Assembly: GCF_010748935.1 (NCBI RefSeq)
Contig: NZ_CP048796.1
Coordinates: 3,289,001 to 3,353,000, forward strand
Direction of reading: 5' to 3'
DNA length: 64,000 nucleotides
From: Providencia vermicola
GTDB lineage: Bacteria; Pseudomonadota; Gammaproteobacteria; Enterobacterales; Enterobacteriaceae
The position numbers and the translations under genes were made by a program. Below are positions 1 to 8,353 of this stretch, piece by piece. Under the pieces are notes generated by a model. It was not told the origin of the DNA, did no database searches, and saw only the letters and a program-made list of their open reading frames with translations. The number at the start of each line of letters is the position of its first letter. Within the stretch, counting starts at the first letter, position 1.

Positions 1-149
1 TCTTTCTGAAATTGCTCAGAGATTTCATTCATCGCATTTGTCAAAGAAGCGGCAGCAAAAACGGTAATCTTCTCCGCAGCAACACTGTGGCTTGCCATTG
101 AAAGCGTTATCGTGGCACCCGCCAGTAACTTAATTAAGCTTTTTTTCAT
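1..149 (-). CDS. modA: ModA, molybdate ABC transporter periplasmic binding protein (partial, N-terminus only)
   Basis: Only the first 49 codons lie in the window; the rest is beyond the left edge. The start is the ATG whose complement is at 147-149. It encodes a signal peptide (two lysines after the Met, a hydrophobic stretch, then Ala-Ala at the cleavage site) followed by ITVFAAASLTNAMNE, the opening strand and loop that is typical of ModA and holds oxyanion-binding serine. The family binds molybdate in the periplasm and hands it to ModBC. The neighbours acrZ, modE and modF match the E. coli mod locus, which supports the call. A 24-bp palindrome just upstream is a plausible ModE operator. 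Confidence 0.9.
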   Translation of the reverse strand, partial: MKKSLIKLLAGATITLSMASHSVAAEKITVFAAASLTNAMNEISEQFQK

Positions 150-172
150 GTTAATCCATCCTAAAATTTAAC

Positions 173-196
173 TGTCCCGTTATATATAACAGGACA
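173..196. promoter_or_regulatory. Palindrome upstream of modA, candidate ModE operator
   Basis: The sequence is TGTCC, one base, GTTATATATAAC, one base, GGACA: a near-perfect 24-bp dyad 24 bp upstream of the modA start. Its GTTATA/TATAAC core resembles the CGTTATAT...ATAACG core of the E. coli modA operator, but the two halves are closer together here. ModE, the molybdate-responsive repressor, is encoded at 750. The assignment is inference. Confidence 0.55.
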
Positions 197-329
197 CAAC
201 GATAACTTAAAGTCATAGGATGCATAAAAGTGTGCTAGCGCAATGAATTGACCAAAAATTGGCGTCAATGGCACAAAATGCGGGGAGCCTACACTCAAAT
301 CGGATTAGTCAAAGAAAGGATGTTGAGTA

Positions 330-364
330 GCCTGTTTCTTCACATTATCCGTCAAGAAACAGGC
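330..364 (-). terminator. Hairpin downstream of acrZ
   Basis: A perfect 11-bp inverted repeat (330-340 with 354-364, 13-nt loop) lies 22 bp beyond the acrZ stop codon. There is no strong T-run on either side, so it may stabilise the 3' end rather than act as a classical intrinsic terminator. Confidence 0.4.
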
Positions 365-386
365 ACACTTAAATAAGGAGGGAGAA

Positions 387-536
387 TTATTTATTCTCGG
401 AATGATGATGCGGAACGTGAGCTTTAGATAACAGGTTAAAGAAAGCCCCAAGGCCATAAATTAGCCCCATAATCAAAAACATCACAACTGGAACCATCAA
501 CAGGGCAAAACCCATGCTTTTTAGAATATCTAACAT
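387..536 (-). CDS. acrZ: AcrZ, small membrane subunit of the AcrAB-TolC efflux pump
   Basis: This is a 49-residue protein with one membrane helix. It starts [19 protein letters not shown], which matches E. coli AcrZ closely (same length, MVPVVM and LIYGLG conserved). A longer frame begins at 572, but the ATG at 536 has GAAGAGGC as ribosome binding site and gives exactly the family length, so I use it. In E. coli AcrZ lies along AcrB in the inner membrane and widens export of some drugs. The C-terminus is histidine-rich (HVPHHH), unlike E. coli. The gene sits between modA and divergent modE as in E. coli, which suggests possible molybdate-linked control. Confidence 0.9.
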   Translation of the reverse strand: MLDILKSMGFALLMVPVVMFLIMGLIYGLGAFFNLLSKAHVPHHHSENK

Positions 537-623
537 TAAAGCCTCTTCAGTGATACTGTGCCCACCAGCCAACTGATGCGCTGACGAGGGAAAATAAAGC
601 TGAATTTAAATAATAACGTATAT

Positions 624-647
624 AATAGTGATAAAACAGCCACTATT
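624..647. repeat. Inverted repeat in the acrZ-modE divergent region
   Basis: AATAGTG (624-630) and CACTATT (641-647) form a dyad with a 10-bp spacer between the two divergent starts. It could be an operator for either gene. No known regulator is assigned. Confidence 0.3.
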
Positions 648-749
648 GTAGACAAATTACATTTCAAACGACACACTAAACGTGCTTTTTCGTCGCAGTT
701 TCGTTGTTCATGGCGTCGTTCTTAACAGGAAATAGGAAGGGAGATATTT

Positions 750-1541
750 ATGCAGGCAGAAATCTTACTCACGCTAAAACTACAAGGAAATTTATTTGCT
801 GACCCTCGCCGAATTTCACTGCTTAAACAAATCAAAGCCACAGGATCGATTAGCCAAGGCGCTAAATTAGCAGGGATCAGCTATAAGAGTGCTTGGGATG
901 CCATCAATGAAATGAATCAGTTGGCGGATGATATTTTAGTTGATAGAGCGACGGGCGGTAAAGGCGGCGGAGGAACAACGCTCACTCATTATGGTGAAAG
1001 GCTGTTACAACTTTACGATTTACTAGCACAAATCCAGCAAAAGGCATTCGATGTTCTCAAAGAGGACAATTTACCCCTTGATAGTCTTCTCGCTGCTATT
1101 TCTCGCTTCTCGCTACAAACCAGCGCACGTAACCAATTCTTTGGTACCTTAATTGCAAGAGACCATAGCCAAGTCCAACAACATGTCCAAGTGTTGTTAG
1201 CGGATAATAAAACCGTTATTAATGCCGCCTTAACAGAACAGAGTGCCAACCGCCTAGGCCTTGCCGAAGGTAAGGAAGTACTCGCTTTAATTAAAGCACC
1301 TTGGGTGAAATTGACTAAGCCGTCAGCAGCAACGGACGAATTTGATAATAAACTTGCAGGTAAAATCACAACACTTGAACGTGGTGACGAAAATAGCGAA
1401 GTTATCGTCACCTTATTAGGCGGTGAAACCCTGTGTTCAACACTCAGTAACCAAGAAGTCGATCAACAGCAGCTCCAGATCAATGACGATGTCACCGCCC
1501 AATTTAATGCCGATCAAGTGATCATCGCAACGCTTTGCTAA
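750..1541 (+). CDS. modE: ModE, molybdate-responsive transcriptional regulator
   Basis: The protein has 263 residues, close to E. coli ModE (262). The N-terminal ~110 residues form a LysR-like winged helix, with the recognition region around GSISQGAKLAGISYKSAWDA at residues 31-50. Two molybdate-binding (Mop/TOBE) repeats follow, one starting near SARNQFFGTLI (~125) and one near NKLAGKITTL (~198). The family dimer binds molybdate and represses modABC while activating some molybdoenzyme genes. A ribosome site AGGAAGGGAG precedes the ATG. Unlike the tight modE-modF pair of E. coli, a good terminator hairpin follows this gene, so modF is probably transcribed at least partly on its own. Confidence 0.96.
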   Translation: MQAEILLTLKLQGNLFADPRRISLLKQIKATGSISQGAKLAGISYKSAWDAINEMNQLADDILVDRATGGKGGGGTTLTHYGERLLQLYDLLAQIQQKAFDVLKEDNLPLDSLLAAISRFSLQTSARNQFFGTLIARDHSQVQQHVQVLLADNKTVINAALTEQSANRLGLAEGKEVLALIKAPWVKLTKPSAATDEFDNKLAGKITTLERGDENSEVIVTLLGGETLCSTLSNQEVDQQQLQINDDVTAQFNADQVIIATLC

Positions 1542-1547
1542 TCAAAC

Positions 1548-1603
1548 GCACTTATTTATTGCCACCATCATCCTCAATAAATAAGTGCCCTCATCTTTTT
1601 TTT
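1548..1603 (+). terminator. Intrinsic terminator after modE
   Basis: GCACTTATTTATT (1548-1560) pairs perfectly with 1576-1588 over 13 bp with a 15-nt loop. A run of eight T follows seven bases later (about 1596-1603). It starts 7 bp after the modE stop. Confidence 0.75.
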
Positions 1604-1838
1604 ATGCTTCATTTCTCAGTGAATTATTGACATTGTCTGCAATCATGATTATTTGTGGAGGAGACAGATAGGTAAATATAACATCGATACTCTAGCTAAT
1701 TCGAGTTGGCAGCCAAAAAGCAAGTTAATGCATCACTAGGCATAAAGACAACAACCTGACTAGTGAGCGGGCGCTTAGCCAATATTATTCATACCGTGCA
1801 GCCGCTTGAAGCAGAAGGGTATATAAGAAGGAAGTATT

Positions 1839-3323
1839 ATGGCTTCAATTACTCTGCGTCACAGTAGCTTTAGGCTCAATGACACGCAAACACTGGATAT
1901 ACCTGAATTAACAATTAATCAGCATGAAAACTGGGCATTTATTGGTGCTAATGGCAGTGGTAAATCCTCTCTTGCCAAGGCCTTATCAGGAGAACTGAAG
2001 CCGTTATCTGGTATCGTGGAAAATACGTTTAACACCCCCATTCGTCTCTCTTTTGAACAACTGCAAAAAATTATTAATGAAGAATGGCAACGTAATAACA
2101 CCGACTTACTCGGCGAAAATGAAGATGACACGGGCTATACCGCCGCTGAAATTATTCAACTCCACCATCGAGATAATGAATATTGTTTAGAATTAGCCGC
2201 AAAATTTGGTATCAGTGATTTACTCTCTAGGCGCTTTAAATATTTATCTACGGGGGAAACCCGTAAAGTATTACTCTGCCAAACCTTAATGGCACAACCT
2301 GATTTATTGGTGCTTGATGAACCTTTCGATGGACTAGACGTCTATTCAAGAAATAATCTTGGCGAGTTGCTATACAGCCTATCTGAAAAAGGGCTAACCA
2401 TTATATTAGTGCTTAATCGATTTGATGAAATTCCTGATTTCATTGATAACATGGGCGTTTTAGCTGATTGCAAGCTCAGCGTATCGGGAAATCGTGAGTC
2501 AGTACTTGCTAACACCCTAATCACTCAGCTGCAACACAGCGAAAACCTTAAACAACTCTCTATCCCTGAAATCGAAGACCCAACCGCACAAATTTCATTA
2601 GCAGACGATGTGCCACGCGTTATTTTGCGCAATGGCGTTGTCAGTTATAACGATAAACCTATTTTGCACGGTTTAAACTGGCAAGTTAACCCGAAAGAAC
2701 ATTGGCAAATTATTGGTGAAAACGGGGCGGGAAAATCCACATTATTGAGCTTAATTACAGGTGATCACCCGCAAGGCTACAGTAATGATTTAACTTTATT
2801 TGGTCGTCGCCGAGGAACGGGAGAAACCATCTGGGATATCAAACGCCATATTGGTTACGTCAGCAACAGTATTCACCAAGAGTATCGCGTCGCAACTAGC
2901 GTGATTAATGTCATTATTTCAGGTTTTCACGACTCTATTGGTTTATATCAAACACCTTCAGATCGCCAAGTACAATTAGCTTATGAATGGCTTGCTTTAC
3001 TAGGATTTTCCGCACAATCCGCACAACAACCTTTTCATAGCTTATCATGGGGTCAACAACGCCTTGTACTCATTGCACGCGCACTTGTTAAACACCCAAC
3101 AGTGTTAATTTTAGATGAACCCCTACAAGGGCTTGATGGCTTAAATCGTTTATTAGTACTCCGCTTTATCGATATCATGCTGAACCAAGGTTCGACACAA
3201 CTGCTGTTTGTCAGCCACCACCAAGAAGATGCGCCTAGCTGTATTACGCATCGACTAAAATTTATTCCCGATAACGGCAAATACCGTTATGACATAGAAG
3301 TGGTTGAGCATCATCCCGCTTAA
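1839..3323 (+). CDS. modF: ModF, tandem ABC ATPase of the molybdate locus
   Basis: The protein has 494 residues and two fused ABC nucleotide-binding domains with no membrane segments. Domain 1 has Walker A GANGSGKS (~36-43), signature STGETRK and Walker B LLVLDEPFDGLD. Domain 2 has GENGAGKST (~residue 294), signature SWGQQR and VLILDEPLQGLD. This is the ModF (PhrA) architecture, and the position after modE fits. The exact biochemical role of ModF is not settled; it is described as a molybdate-locus ATPase without its own permease. AGAAGGAAG precedes the ATG. The ~300-bp gap after modE contains a terminator and presumably a promoter; a TTGACA at 1627 is a weak candidate -35 element. Confidence 0.93.
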   Translation: MASITLRHSSFRLNDTQTLDIPELTINQHENWAFIGANGSGKSSLAKALSGELKPLSGIVENTFNTPIRLSFEQLQKIINEEWQRNNTDLLGENEDDTGYTAAEIIQLHHRDNEYCLELAAKFGISDLLSRRFKYLSTGETRKVLLCQTLMAQPDLLVLDEPFDGLDVYSRNNLGELLYSLSEKGLTIILVLNRFDEIPDFIDNMGVLADCKLSVSGNRESVLANTLITQLQHSENLKQLSIPEIEDPTAQISLADDVPRVILRNGVVSYNDKPILHGLNWQVNPKEHWQIIGENGAGKSTLLSLITGDHPQGYSNDLTLFGRRRGTGETIWDIKRHIGYVSNSIHQEYRVATSVINVIISGFHDSIGLYQTPSDRQVQLAYEWLALLGFSAQSAQQPFHSLSWGQQRLVLIARALVKHPTVLILDEPLQGLDGLNRLLVLRFIDIMLNQGSTQLLFVSHHQEDAPSCITHRLKFIPDNGKYRYDIEVVEHHPA

Positions 3324-3338
3324 TATCATGATAATCAG

Positions 3339-3370
3339 GGTCGATAATGTGATTTGATGATTTATCGACC
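3339..3370. terminator. Inverted repeat after modF
   Basis: GGTCGATAA (3339-3347) pairs with 3362-3370 across a 14-nt loop, 16 bp after the modF stop. The following sequence is AT-rich but lacks a clean T-run, so termination is only moderately supported. Confidence 0.4.
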
Positions 3371-3544
3371 TTAATTAATCTAATGATTGGCTTACCTATT
3401 CTAAAACAAAAATGTATAACTTCTTTATTTACGTTTACTTGTACAAATACTGTTTCCATATATTGGATTGATGCCTCGAAAAATGAGTCAAAATCATTAC
3501 ACTGTGCCGCTTTCAATAATTCTCAGTACGATTTAGGAGTATTT

Positions 3545-4375
3545 ATGGCCGGCTGGCTTGTCTTGGCTATTTCACTTGCAACACTGGCAACACATCGATT
3601 TATCGCCCTATTTTTATTTTTTATTGCGGTCATTATAGCCTTGTTCACTCATGTCCTTAGCTGGCAAGCTATCTTACTGCTTCTTGTCATAACTATGATT
3701 GGAATAATTCGCTGGCGTTTTCAATACCATTTAGTCGTCAAAATCGTCAGTGAAATCGCACTGCTCGCCATTGTAGTTGGTCTATTTCTTCATGTATTCC
3801 CAGGTTTTAACAACCTCAAATACCTTGATAAGGTTATTGTCGGTGAGCAAAGCGCCCCTTTTACCCTGTATTTAAATTTCGACAAGGCAATAGTGCCTGT
3901 TGCTTTATTATTTTGTCTGCCTAATCTATTTTCTACTCAACCACTTAAAACCGCTAAACCTTGGCAATGGTGGATTTTAATATCCGCCGTTCCTGCATTA
4001 CTGATTATTGCCGCGATCAGTGGAGGAATTGATGTTGAATGGCATTTCCCCACATGGCTGCCGATATTTATGATCAGTAATCTGTTGTTTGTCTCACTCG
4101 CTGAAGAGGCGCTCTTTCGCGGTTACTTACAACAACGATTCACCCAATGGCTAGGCTCCCCCTACCTAGCACTCATGCTCAGTGCCCTACTTTTCGGTGC
4201 AGCACACGCCGCTGGAGGCCCTTTATTGATCCTCTTTGCCACCCTTGCGGGGATTATCTATGGTTTAGCGTGGATGTGGAGTGGAAAATTATGGCTTGCT
4301 GTATCGTTTCACTTCGGGTTAAATCTATTACATCTATTGTTTTTTACTTACCCAGTCAAAATGGTCTCTGGATGA
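3545..4375 (+). CDS. CPBP-family intramembrane metalloprotease (CAAX protease-like)
   Basis: From the ATG at 3545 (preceded by TAGGAGT) this encodes 276 residues. The frame is open further upstream to 3383, but that extension is not hydrophobic and has no ribosome site. About eight membrane helices are visible. The C-terminal half has the three CPBP (Abi, PF02517-type) motifs: EEALFRG, then LLFGAAHAAGG supplying a histidine, then FHFGLN supplying another. Glutamates and histidines of these motifs bind the catalytic metal in the family, which includes Rce1-like peptidases and bacteriocin self-immunity proteins. The substrate is unknown. It occupies the place of the gal genes found after modF in E. 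coli. Confidence 0.85.
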   Translation: MAGWLVLAISLATLATHRFIALFLFFIAVIIALFTHVLSWQAILLLLVITMIGIIRWRFQYHLVVKIVSEIALLAIVVGLFLHVFPGFNNLKYLDKVIVGEQSAPFTLYLNFDKAIVPVALLFCLPNLFSTQPLKTAKPWQWWILISAVPALLIIAAISGGIDVEWHFPTWLPIFMISNLLFVSLAEEALFRGYLQQRFTQWLGSPYLALMLSALLFGAAHAAGGPLLILFATLAGIIYGLAWMWSGKLWLAVSFHFGLNLLHLLFFTYPVKMVSG

Positions 4376-4567
4376 AAAATAAGCATAGAAGAGGATATTT
4401 TGCGGCTTCATCAGCGAAATTTTTGTCTAGTTAACGCGCTTACCATCACTTTTTTGATTTGGTTTGGGTAAAACATCAGTTGTGACTAGCGTTCGGATTG
4501 ACTATCCCTATAATGTAGGTCAGCAATGATTCATTTTAATTTGAATGTACTGATAGGAGTTTAAGCT

Positions 4568-5320
4568 ATGGCTGTAACTAAACTGGTTTTGGTAAGACAC
4601 GGTGAGAGTGAGTGGAACAAAGAGAACCGTTTCACTGGCTGGACTGATGTTGAACTGTCAGACAAAGGCCGTGAAGAAGCAAAAATTGCAGGTCAACAGT
4701 TGAAAGAAGAAGGTTTTGTCTTTGATTTCGCATATACCTCAGTTCTGAAACGTGCTATCCATACTTTATGGAATATCCTTGATCAGGTTGATCAGCAATG
4801 GCTGCCTGTTGAAAAAAGCTGGAAACTGAACGAGCGTCACTATGGTGCACTACAAGGCCTAGATAAGTCTGAAACTGCGGCGAAATATGGTGATGAGCAA
4901 GTTAAATTATGGCGTCGTGGTTTCGCAATCACGCCTCCTGAGCTGACTAAAGATGATGAGCGTTACCCTGGTCATGACCCACGCTATGCAAAACTATCAA
5001 GCGATGAACTGCCAGTGACTGAAAGCTTAGCAACCACCATCGAGCGTGTTGTTCCTTACTGGGAGCAAGAGATCAAACCACGTGTTGCAGCAGGTGAAAA
5101 AGTGATTATTGCCGCTCACGGTAACTCACTACGCGCACTGGTAAAATACTTGGATAACATGGGTGAAGAAGAAATTCTCAACCTGAATATTCCAACCGCT
5201 GTCCCTTTGGTTTATGAGTTTGATGAAAACATGAAACCAATCAAGCATTACTATCTTGGTAACCAAGAAGAAATCGCGGCTAAACAAGCTGCGGTTGCCA
5301 ACCAAGGAAAAGCGAAATAA
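4568..5320 (+). CDS. gpmA: 2,3-bisphosphoglycerate-dependent phosphoglycerate mutase
   Basis: The 250-residue protein interconverts 3- and 2-phosphoglycerate in glycolysis and gluconeogenesis in the cytoplasm. The histidine phosphatase signature [10 protein letters not shown] gives the phospho-acceptor His11. [17 protein letters not shown] is the conserved substrate-binding stretch and [10 protein letters not shown] supplies the second catalytic histidine near residue 184. Length equals the enterobacterial family. A GATAGGAG ribosome site precedes the ATG. The gene stands alone, with its own strong terminator and opposite-strand genes beyond. Sequence and codon use look like a highly expressed housekeeping gene. 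Confidence 0.98.
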   Translation: MAVTKLVLVRHGESEWNKENRFTGWTDVELSDKGREEAKIAGQQLKEEGFVFDFAYTSVLKRAIHTLWNILDQVDQQWLPVEKSWKLNERHYGALQGLDKSETAAKYGDEQVKLWRRGFAITPPELTKDDERYPGHDPRYAKLSSDELPVTESLATTIERVVPYWEQEIKPRVAAGEKVIIAAHGNSLRALVKYLDNMGEEEILNLNIPTAVPLVYEFDENMKPIKHYYLGNQEEIAAKQAAVANQGKAK

Positions 5321-5351
5321 TTAACGCTTTATCCCACGTTGTCAACAACCT

Positions 5352-5380
5352 AAAGGGTTGGCAAATGCCAACCCTTTATA
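5352..5380. terminator. Intrinsic terminator between gpmA and the barrel protein
   Basis: AAAGGGTTGGCA (5352-5363) pairs perfectly with 5366-5377. The stem is GC-rich and flanked by A and T runs, so it could act in both directions between the convergent genes. Confidence 0.8.
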
Positions 5381-5416
5381 TACGACATATCCCAATGAAT
5401 AACAATGAGTTAATGT

Positions 5417-6103
5417 TTAAAACAGATATCTCACGCCCAGCACTAGCTCTTGTGATTTAAGATGCGCCTTCATTTGTTCATCCTGTAGGCCACGGGCATT
5501 AGCAAAATTGTTCATTCCACTTTCGATCTTACCTAAATCAATATAACGGTAGCCTAAATCAAAATTCAGTCTTTCAATAGGCTCATAGCTGACACCCGCC
5601 CCAAGAGAGTATGCTAAGTTAGTATCGGTGTTACTGCCATATTGGCGTGAAGGGTTGCCTTGCCACCCTGAAGATTTCACTTTTGCAATACCGATACCCG
5701 CTGTACCGTACACTGAAACCCCTTGATGGATTTCATAGTCACGATAAACATTCAACATTAAGCGCTGTGATTCCGTTTTATGATGGTTAAAGCTTGTCGA
5801 AAAAATTGATGAACCACTCGTGTATTCTGCCTTTTTATTAAAGGTATATTCAGCTTCTGTACGCCAGCCATTACCATACTGATAACCCGCTGCCAGTGAA
5901 GCATTATAAAAATCATCTTTATCATCGCCCGAAACAAACTGACCAATTCCTGGGCGAAGACTCGTATCCATGCTATCCGCTTTTTGCCACACTTTCGCGA
6001 GTCGTGCAGCTCCGTAATATCCCTCGTGACCTGTTGATGCAATAGCACTACCAATCGAACTAATCAAAGCAAAGGCTAAAGATACAATTTGTACTTTTTT
6101 CAT
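5417..6103 (-). CDS. Outer-membrane beta-barrel protein (opacity/OmpA-like eight-strand type)
   Basis: The 228-residue protein has a signal peptide (MKK, hydrophobic stretch, cleavage after SAIA near residue 22). The mature part alternates polar and hydrophobic residues in strand-like blocks (GYQYGNGWRTEAEYTF, QRLMLNVYRDYEI, YSLGAGVSYEP, LNFDLGYRYIDLG) and ends ELVLGVRYLF, the C-terminal phenylalanine typical of proteins inserted by BAM. This fits the small-barrel class (PF13505-like). The function is not evident; relatives include adhesin- and serum-resistance-type surface proteins. It is monocistronic, convergent with gpmA. Confidence 0.8.
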   Translation of the reverse strand: MKKVQIVSLAFALISSIGSAIASTGHEGYYGAARLAKVWQKADSMDTSLRPGIGQFVSGDDKDDFYNASLAAGYQYGNGWRTEAEYTFNKKAEYTSGSSIFSTSFNHHKTESQRLMLNVYRDYEIHQGVSVYGTAGIGIAKVKSSGWQGNPSRQYGSNTDTNLAYSLGAGVSYEPIERLNFDLGYRYIDLGKIESGMNNFANARGLQDEQMKAHLKSQELVLGVRYLF

Positions 6104-6468
6104 TAAATAATCCTATTTAGTTATAATTCCAGCTAGTGATTATTTAGCTTAAGTCAAATTAAAGATAGGGGACTTTTTTGAACGATTTGTTCATTTTTAT
6201 TGAAAAAACAAAATTAAAATCTTGGAAGAAGATAATGTAAAGAATATAAAAAACGAGTAATCTCAGAACATTGATGATTAGGAATGTTCTTAAATATTGA
6301 TTTTCTTGATTAACCCAAATAATGATAGAAAAAAACCCACCTAGTGGGTTGCGTTTTTTTCTGCCTACCATCAAAGAGTGCCAATAAATTTCGATTTATC
6401 GCGATAGCACTCGACACCCTACTTTTTTATGGCACAATTTATTTAATGATGAACTAATTGAGAATTTT
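6104..6468. other. Divergent intergenic region with an internal terminator
   Basis: This 365-bp stretch separates two divergent genes and is very AT-rich. It must hold their promoters. A 71-codon frame on the minus strand (6159-6374) runs through the terminator and is probably not a gene. The unexpected item is the two-way terminator at 6331-6360, reported separately. Confidence 0.5.
6331..6360. terminator. Bidirectional intrinsic terminator between divergent genes
   Basis: AACCCAC (6334-6340) pairs with GTGGGTT (6344-6350) over a 3-nt loop. Seven A precede it and GCG plus seven T follow it, so it has a T-run on both strands. Neither flanking gene ends here: the left gene reads away leftward and the right gene reads away rightward. 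It may close a short untranslated transcript or be a relic of a lost gene. Confidence 0.7.
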
Positions 6469-7218
6469 ATGAATAAATTCAATCTCTATGTTTGGGTTGG
6501 GCTGGCGCTTAATATTTCACTACTTGGCTCACTGCTGTATATGCTCCAAACAGGTGAACTGATTATTGATGGCTCTGACGGCGCCCAAAATGCACATTTA
6601 ATGAGAATATTAATGATCATTGCGTGCGTTAGCTTTCCAATCCAGCTGATCAGCATGATGATCATGAGCTACAAACCCAGAGTTGCGATTGGTGTCGCGC
6701 TAATAAGTAGCTTAGCACTCATGCCAATCACGATTGTTTTCCTTTGTGGCATGATCTTTTCAGCGATACGTTGGCGTTTCCATCAACTGGAAAGCGTTGA
6801 TCCAACCATCAAAGTTGATTTCGATACCAACCTTGTCTTTAACAATCGGCATAATACACTGCGGACCATCATCGTTGGCGTACTCGGCGCGATATTCGTG
6901 GTTTTGAGTCAAAGCTTAGGAATGTTCTTGATAGTCCTTGCGATTCTGCTATTTATTTTGGGAAAACGCATTCATGGCACACCTTACGTAGCAACCAAAG
7001 GTAGCTATTTTTATATCCGCCCCAGTTTATTTAGTCTCTATTACCGAATCCCATTAAAAGATGTTACTTACTTAAGACACGAAAAAAATACTGTTTTATT
7101 GCAAGCTCAAGCAGGACAAGGTAGCCAAAACATGATTCCTTTATCCATTTCACTGTCCCATTTAAGCGAAGAGGATAAAAACAAGTTGGGTGAAATATTA
7201 GAAAAAGTCGCTCATTAA
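6469..7218 (+). CDS. Uncharacterised inner-membrane protein
   Basis: I do not recognise this 249-residue protein. The first ~105 residues hold three or four membrane helices (around 5-27, 45-67, 72-98), then a short charged loop, then two close helices near 130-165. The last ~80 residues are soluble, with a YFYIRPSLFSLYYRIPLKDV stretch that looks like a bacterial PH-like or YcxB-type fold; that reading is a guess. The ATG is preceded by a weak GAGAA ribosome site. It is convergent with aroG and shares the terminator at 7241-7272. No operon partner is present. Confidence 0.7.
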   Translation: MNKFNLYVWVGLALNISLLGSLLYMLQTGELIIDGSDGAQNAHLMRILMIIACVSFPIQLISMMIMSYKPRVAIGVALISSLALMPITIVFLCGMIFSAIRWRFHQLESVDPTIKVDFDTNLVFNNRHNTLRTIIVGVLGAIFVVLSQSLGMFLIVLAILLFILGKRIHGTPYVATKGSYFYIRPSLFSLYYRIPLKDVTYLRHEKNTVLLQAQAGQGSQNMIPLSISLSHLSEEDKNKLGEILEKVAH

Positions 7219-7240
7219 CCGATAAACCCCCTACAAAGCA

Positions 7241-7272
7241 AAAAGCCCGTGTCGCAAAATACACGGGCTTTT
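7241..7272. terminator. Bidirectional terminator between the membrane protein and aroG
   Basis: AAAAGCCCGTGT (7241-7252) pairs perfectly with ACACGGGCTTTT (7261-7272) across an 8-nt loop. A- and T-runs flank it on both sides, serving two convergent genes. Confidence 0.88.
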
Positions 7273-7297
7273 CTTTCGTATTACCGCTATCAGCCAG

Positions 7298-8353
7298 TTA
7301 CTTCTGACGACGAGCAATCACAGCATCAGATAATTGACGTAGTACTTTTTCAGTATCATCCCACCCAATGCATGCATCTGTGACGCTTTTACCATAAACC
7401 AGTGGCTCACCAGAATCTAAGCTTTGGTTTCCTTCTACAAGATGACTTTCGATCATCACCCCTGTGATAGAACGATCGCCTTGGCGTAATTGTTCACTTA
7501 CATCATCAGCCACAATCATCTGCTTCTCAAACTTCTTACTACTGTTAGCATGGCTGAAATCAATCATAATGCTTGGCGTTAGCCCTGCGTTGGCTAGCCC
7601 TTCACGTACCGCTTTAACATGCTCTGCGCTATAGTTAGGCTCTTTACCACCACGCAAAATAATGTGGCAATCCTGATTACCACTCGTATTCACGATAGCT
7701 GAATGGCCCCATTTGGTGACAGATAAGAAACAATGCGGCGAACGTGCAGAGTTAATTGCATCAATAGCAATTTTAATTGTGCCATCGGTCCCGTTTTTAA
7801 AACCGACAGGACAAGAAAGACCCGATGCGAGTTCTCGGTGAACTTGGGACTCCGTCGTACGTGCACCAATTGCTCCCCAGCTCATTAAATCAGCAACATA
7901 TTGTGGGCTGATCATATCCAAAAACTCACCCGCCGTTGGTAGCCCCTGATCATTAATTTTGACCAATAGCTCACGAGCAATACGCAATCCTTCATTAATA
8001 TCAAAGCTATTATCCATATGAGGATCATTAATTAGCCCTTTCCAGCCCACAGTGGTGCGTGGTTTTTCAAAATACACGCGCATCACGATTTCAAGTGAAC
8101 CTTTAAGTTCTTCTCTTAATTTATTCAGGCGCTCAGCATATTCTAGAGCCGCTTTAGTATCATGAATAGAGCAAGGGCCAATCACAACAACAAGGCGATC
8201 ATCTTCGCCTGACAAGATATTATGGATGGCGAGACGTGCTTCATGAACGGTAAACGCCGCTTTATCTGTTGCAGGAAACTTCTCCAGCAATGCAATAGGT
8301 GGCAATAATTCTTTTATTTGTTTAATTCTGACGTCATCGTTCTGATAATTCAT
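7298..8353 (-). CDS. aroG: DAHP synthase, phenylalanine-sensitive type
   Basis: The enzyme joins phosphoenolpyruvate and erythrose 4-phosphate to make DAHP, the first step of the shikimate pathway. I use the ATG at 8353 (MNYQNDDVRIKQIKELLPP), which matches the E. coli AroG N-terminus and gives 351 residues against 350; a longer frame reaches 8434 without homology. Class I motifs are VVIGPCSIHD near residue 60, RVYFEKPRTTVGWKG, GARTTESQVHRELASG and IMIDFSHANSSKK. The N-terminal extension that forms the Phe-feedback site in AroG is present. I looked for TyrR boxes upstream and found none that fits the consensus. Confidence 0.96.
   Translation of the reverse strand: MNYQNDDVRIKQIKELLPPIALLEKFPATDKAAFTVHEARLAIHNILSGEDDRLVVVIGPCSIHDTKAALEYAERLNKLREELKGSLEIVMRVYFEKPRTTVGWKGLINDPHMDNSFDINEGLRIARELLVKINDQGLPTAGEFLDMISPQYVADLMSWGAIGARTTESQVHRELASGLSCPVGFKNGTDGTIKIAIDAINSARSPHCFLSVTKWGHSAIVNTSGNQDCHIILRGGKEPNYSAEHVKAVREGLANAGLTPSIMIDFSHANSSKKFEKQMIVADDVSEQLRQGDRSITGVMIESHLVEGNQSLDSGEPLVYGKSVTDACIGWDDTEKVLRQLSDAVIARRQK

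Noticed and set aside
6159-6374. 71-codon minus-strand frame upstream of the barrel protein
   Set aside because: It runs through a terminator hairpin, has skewed low-complexity composition and no ribosome site.
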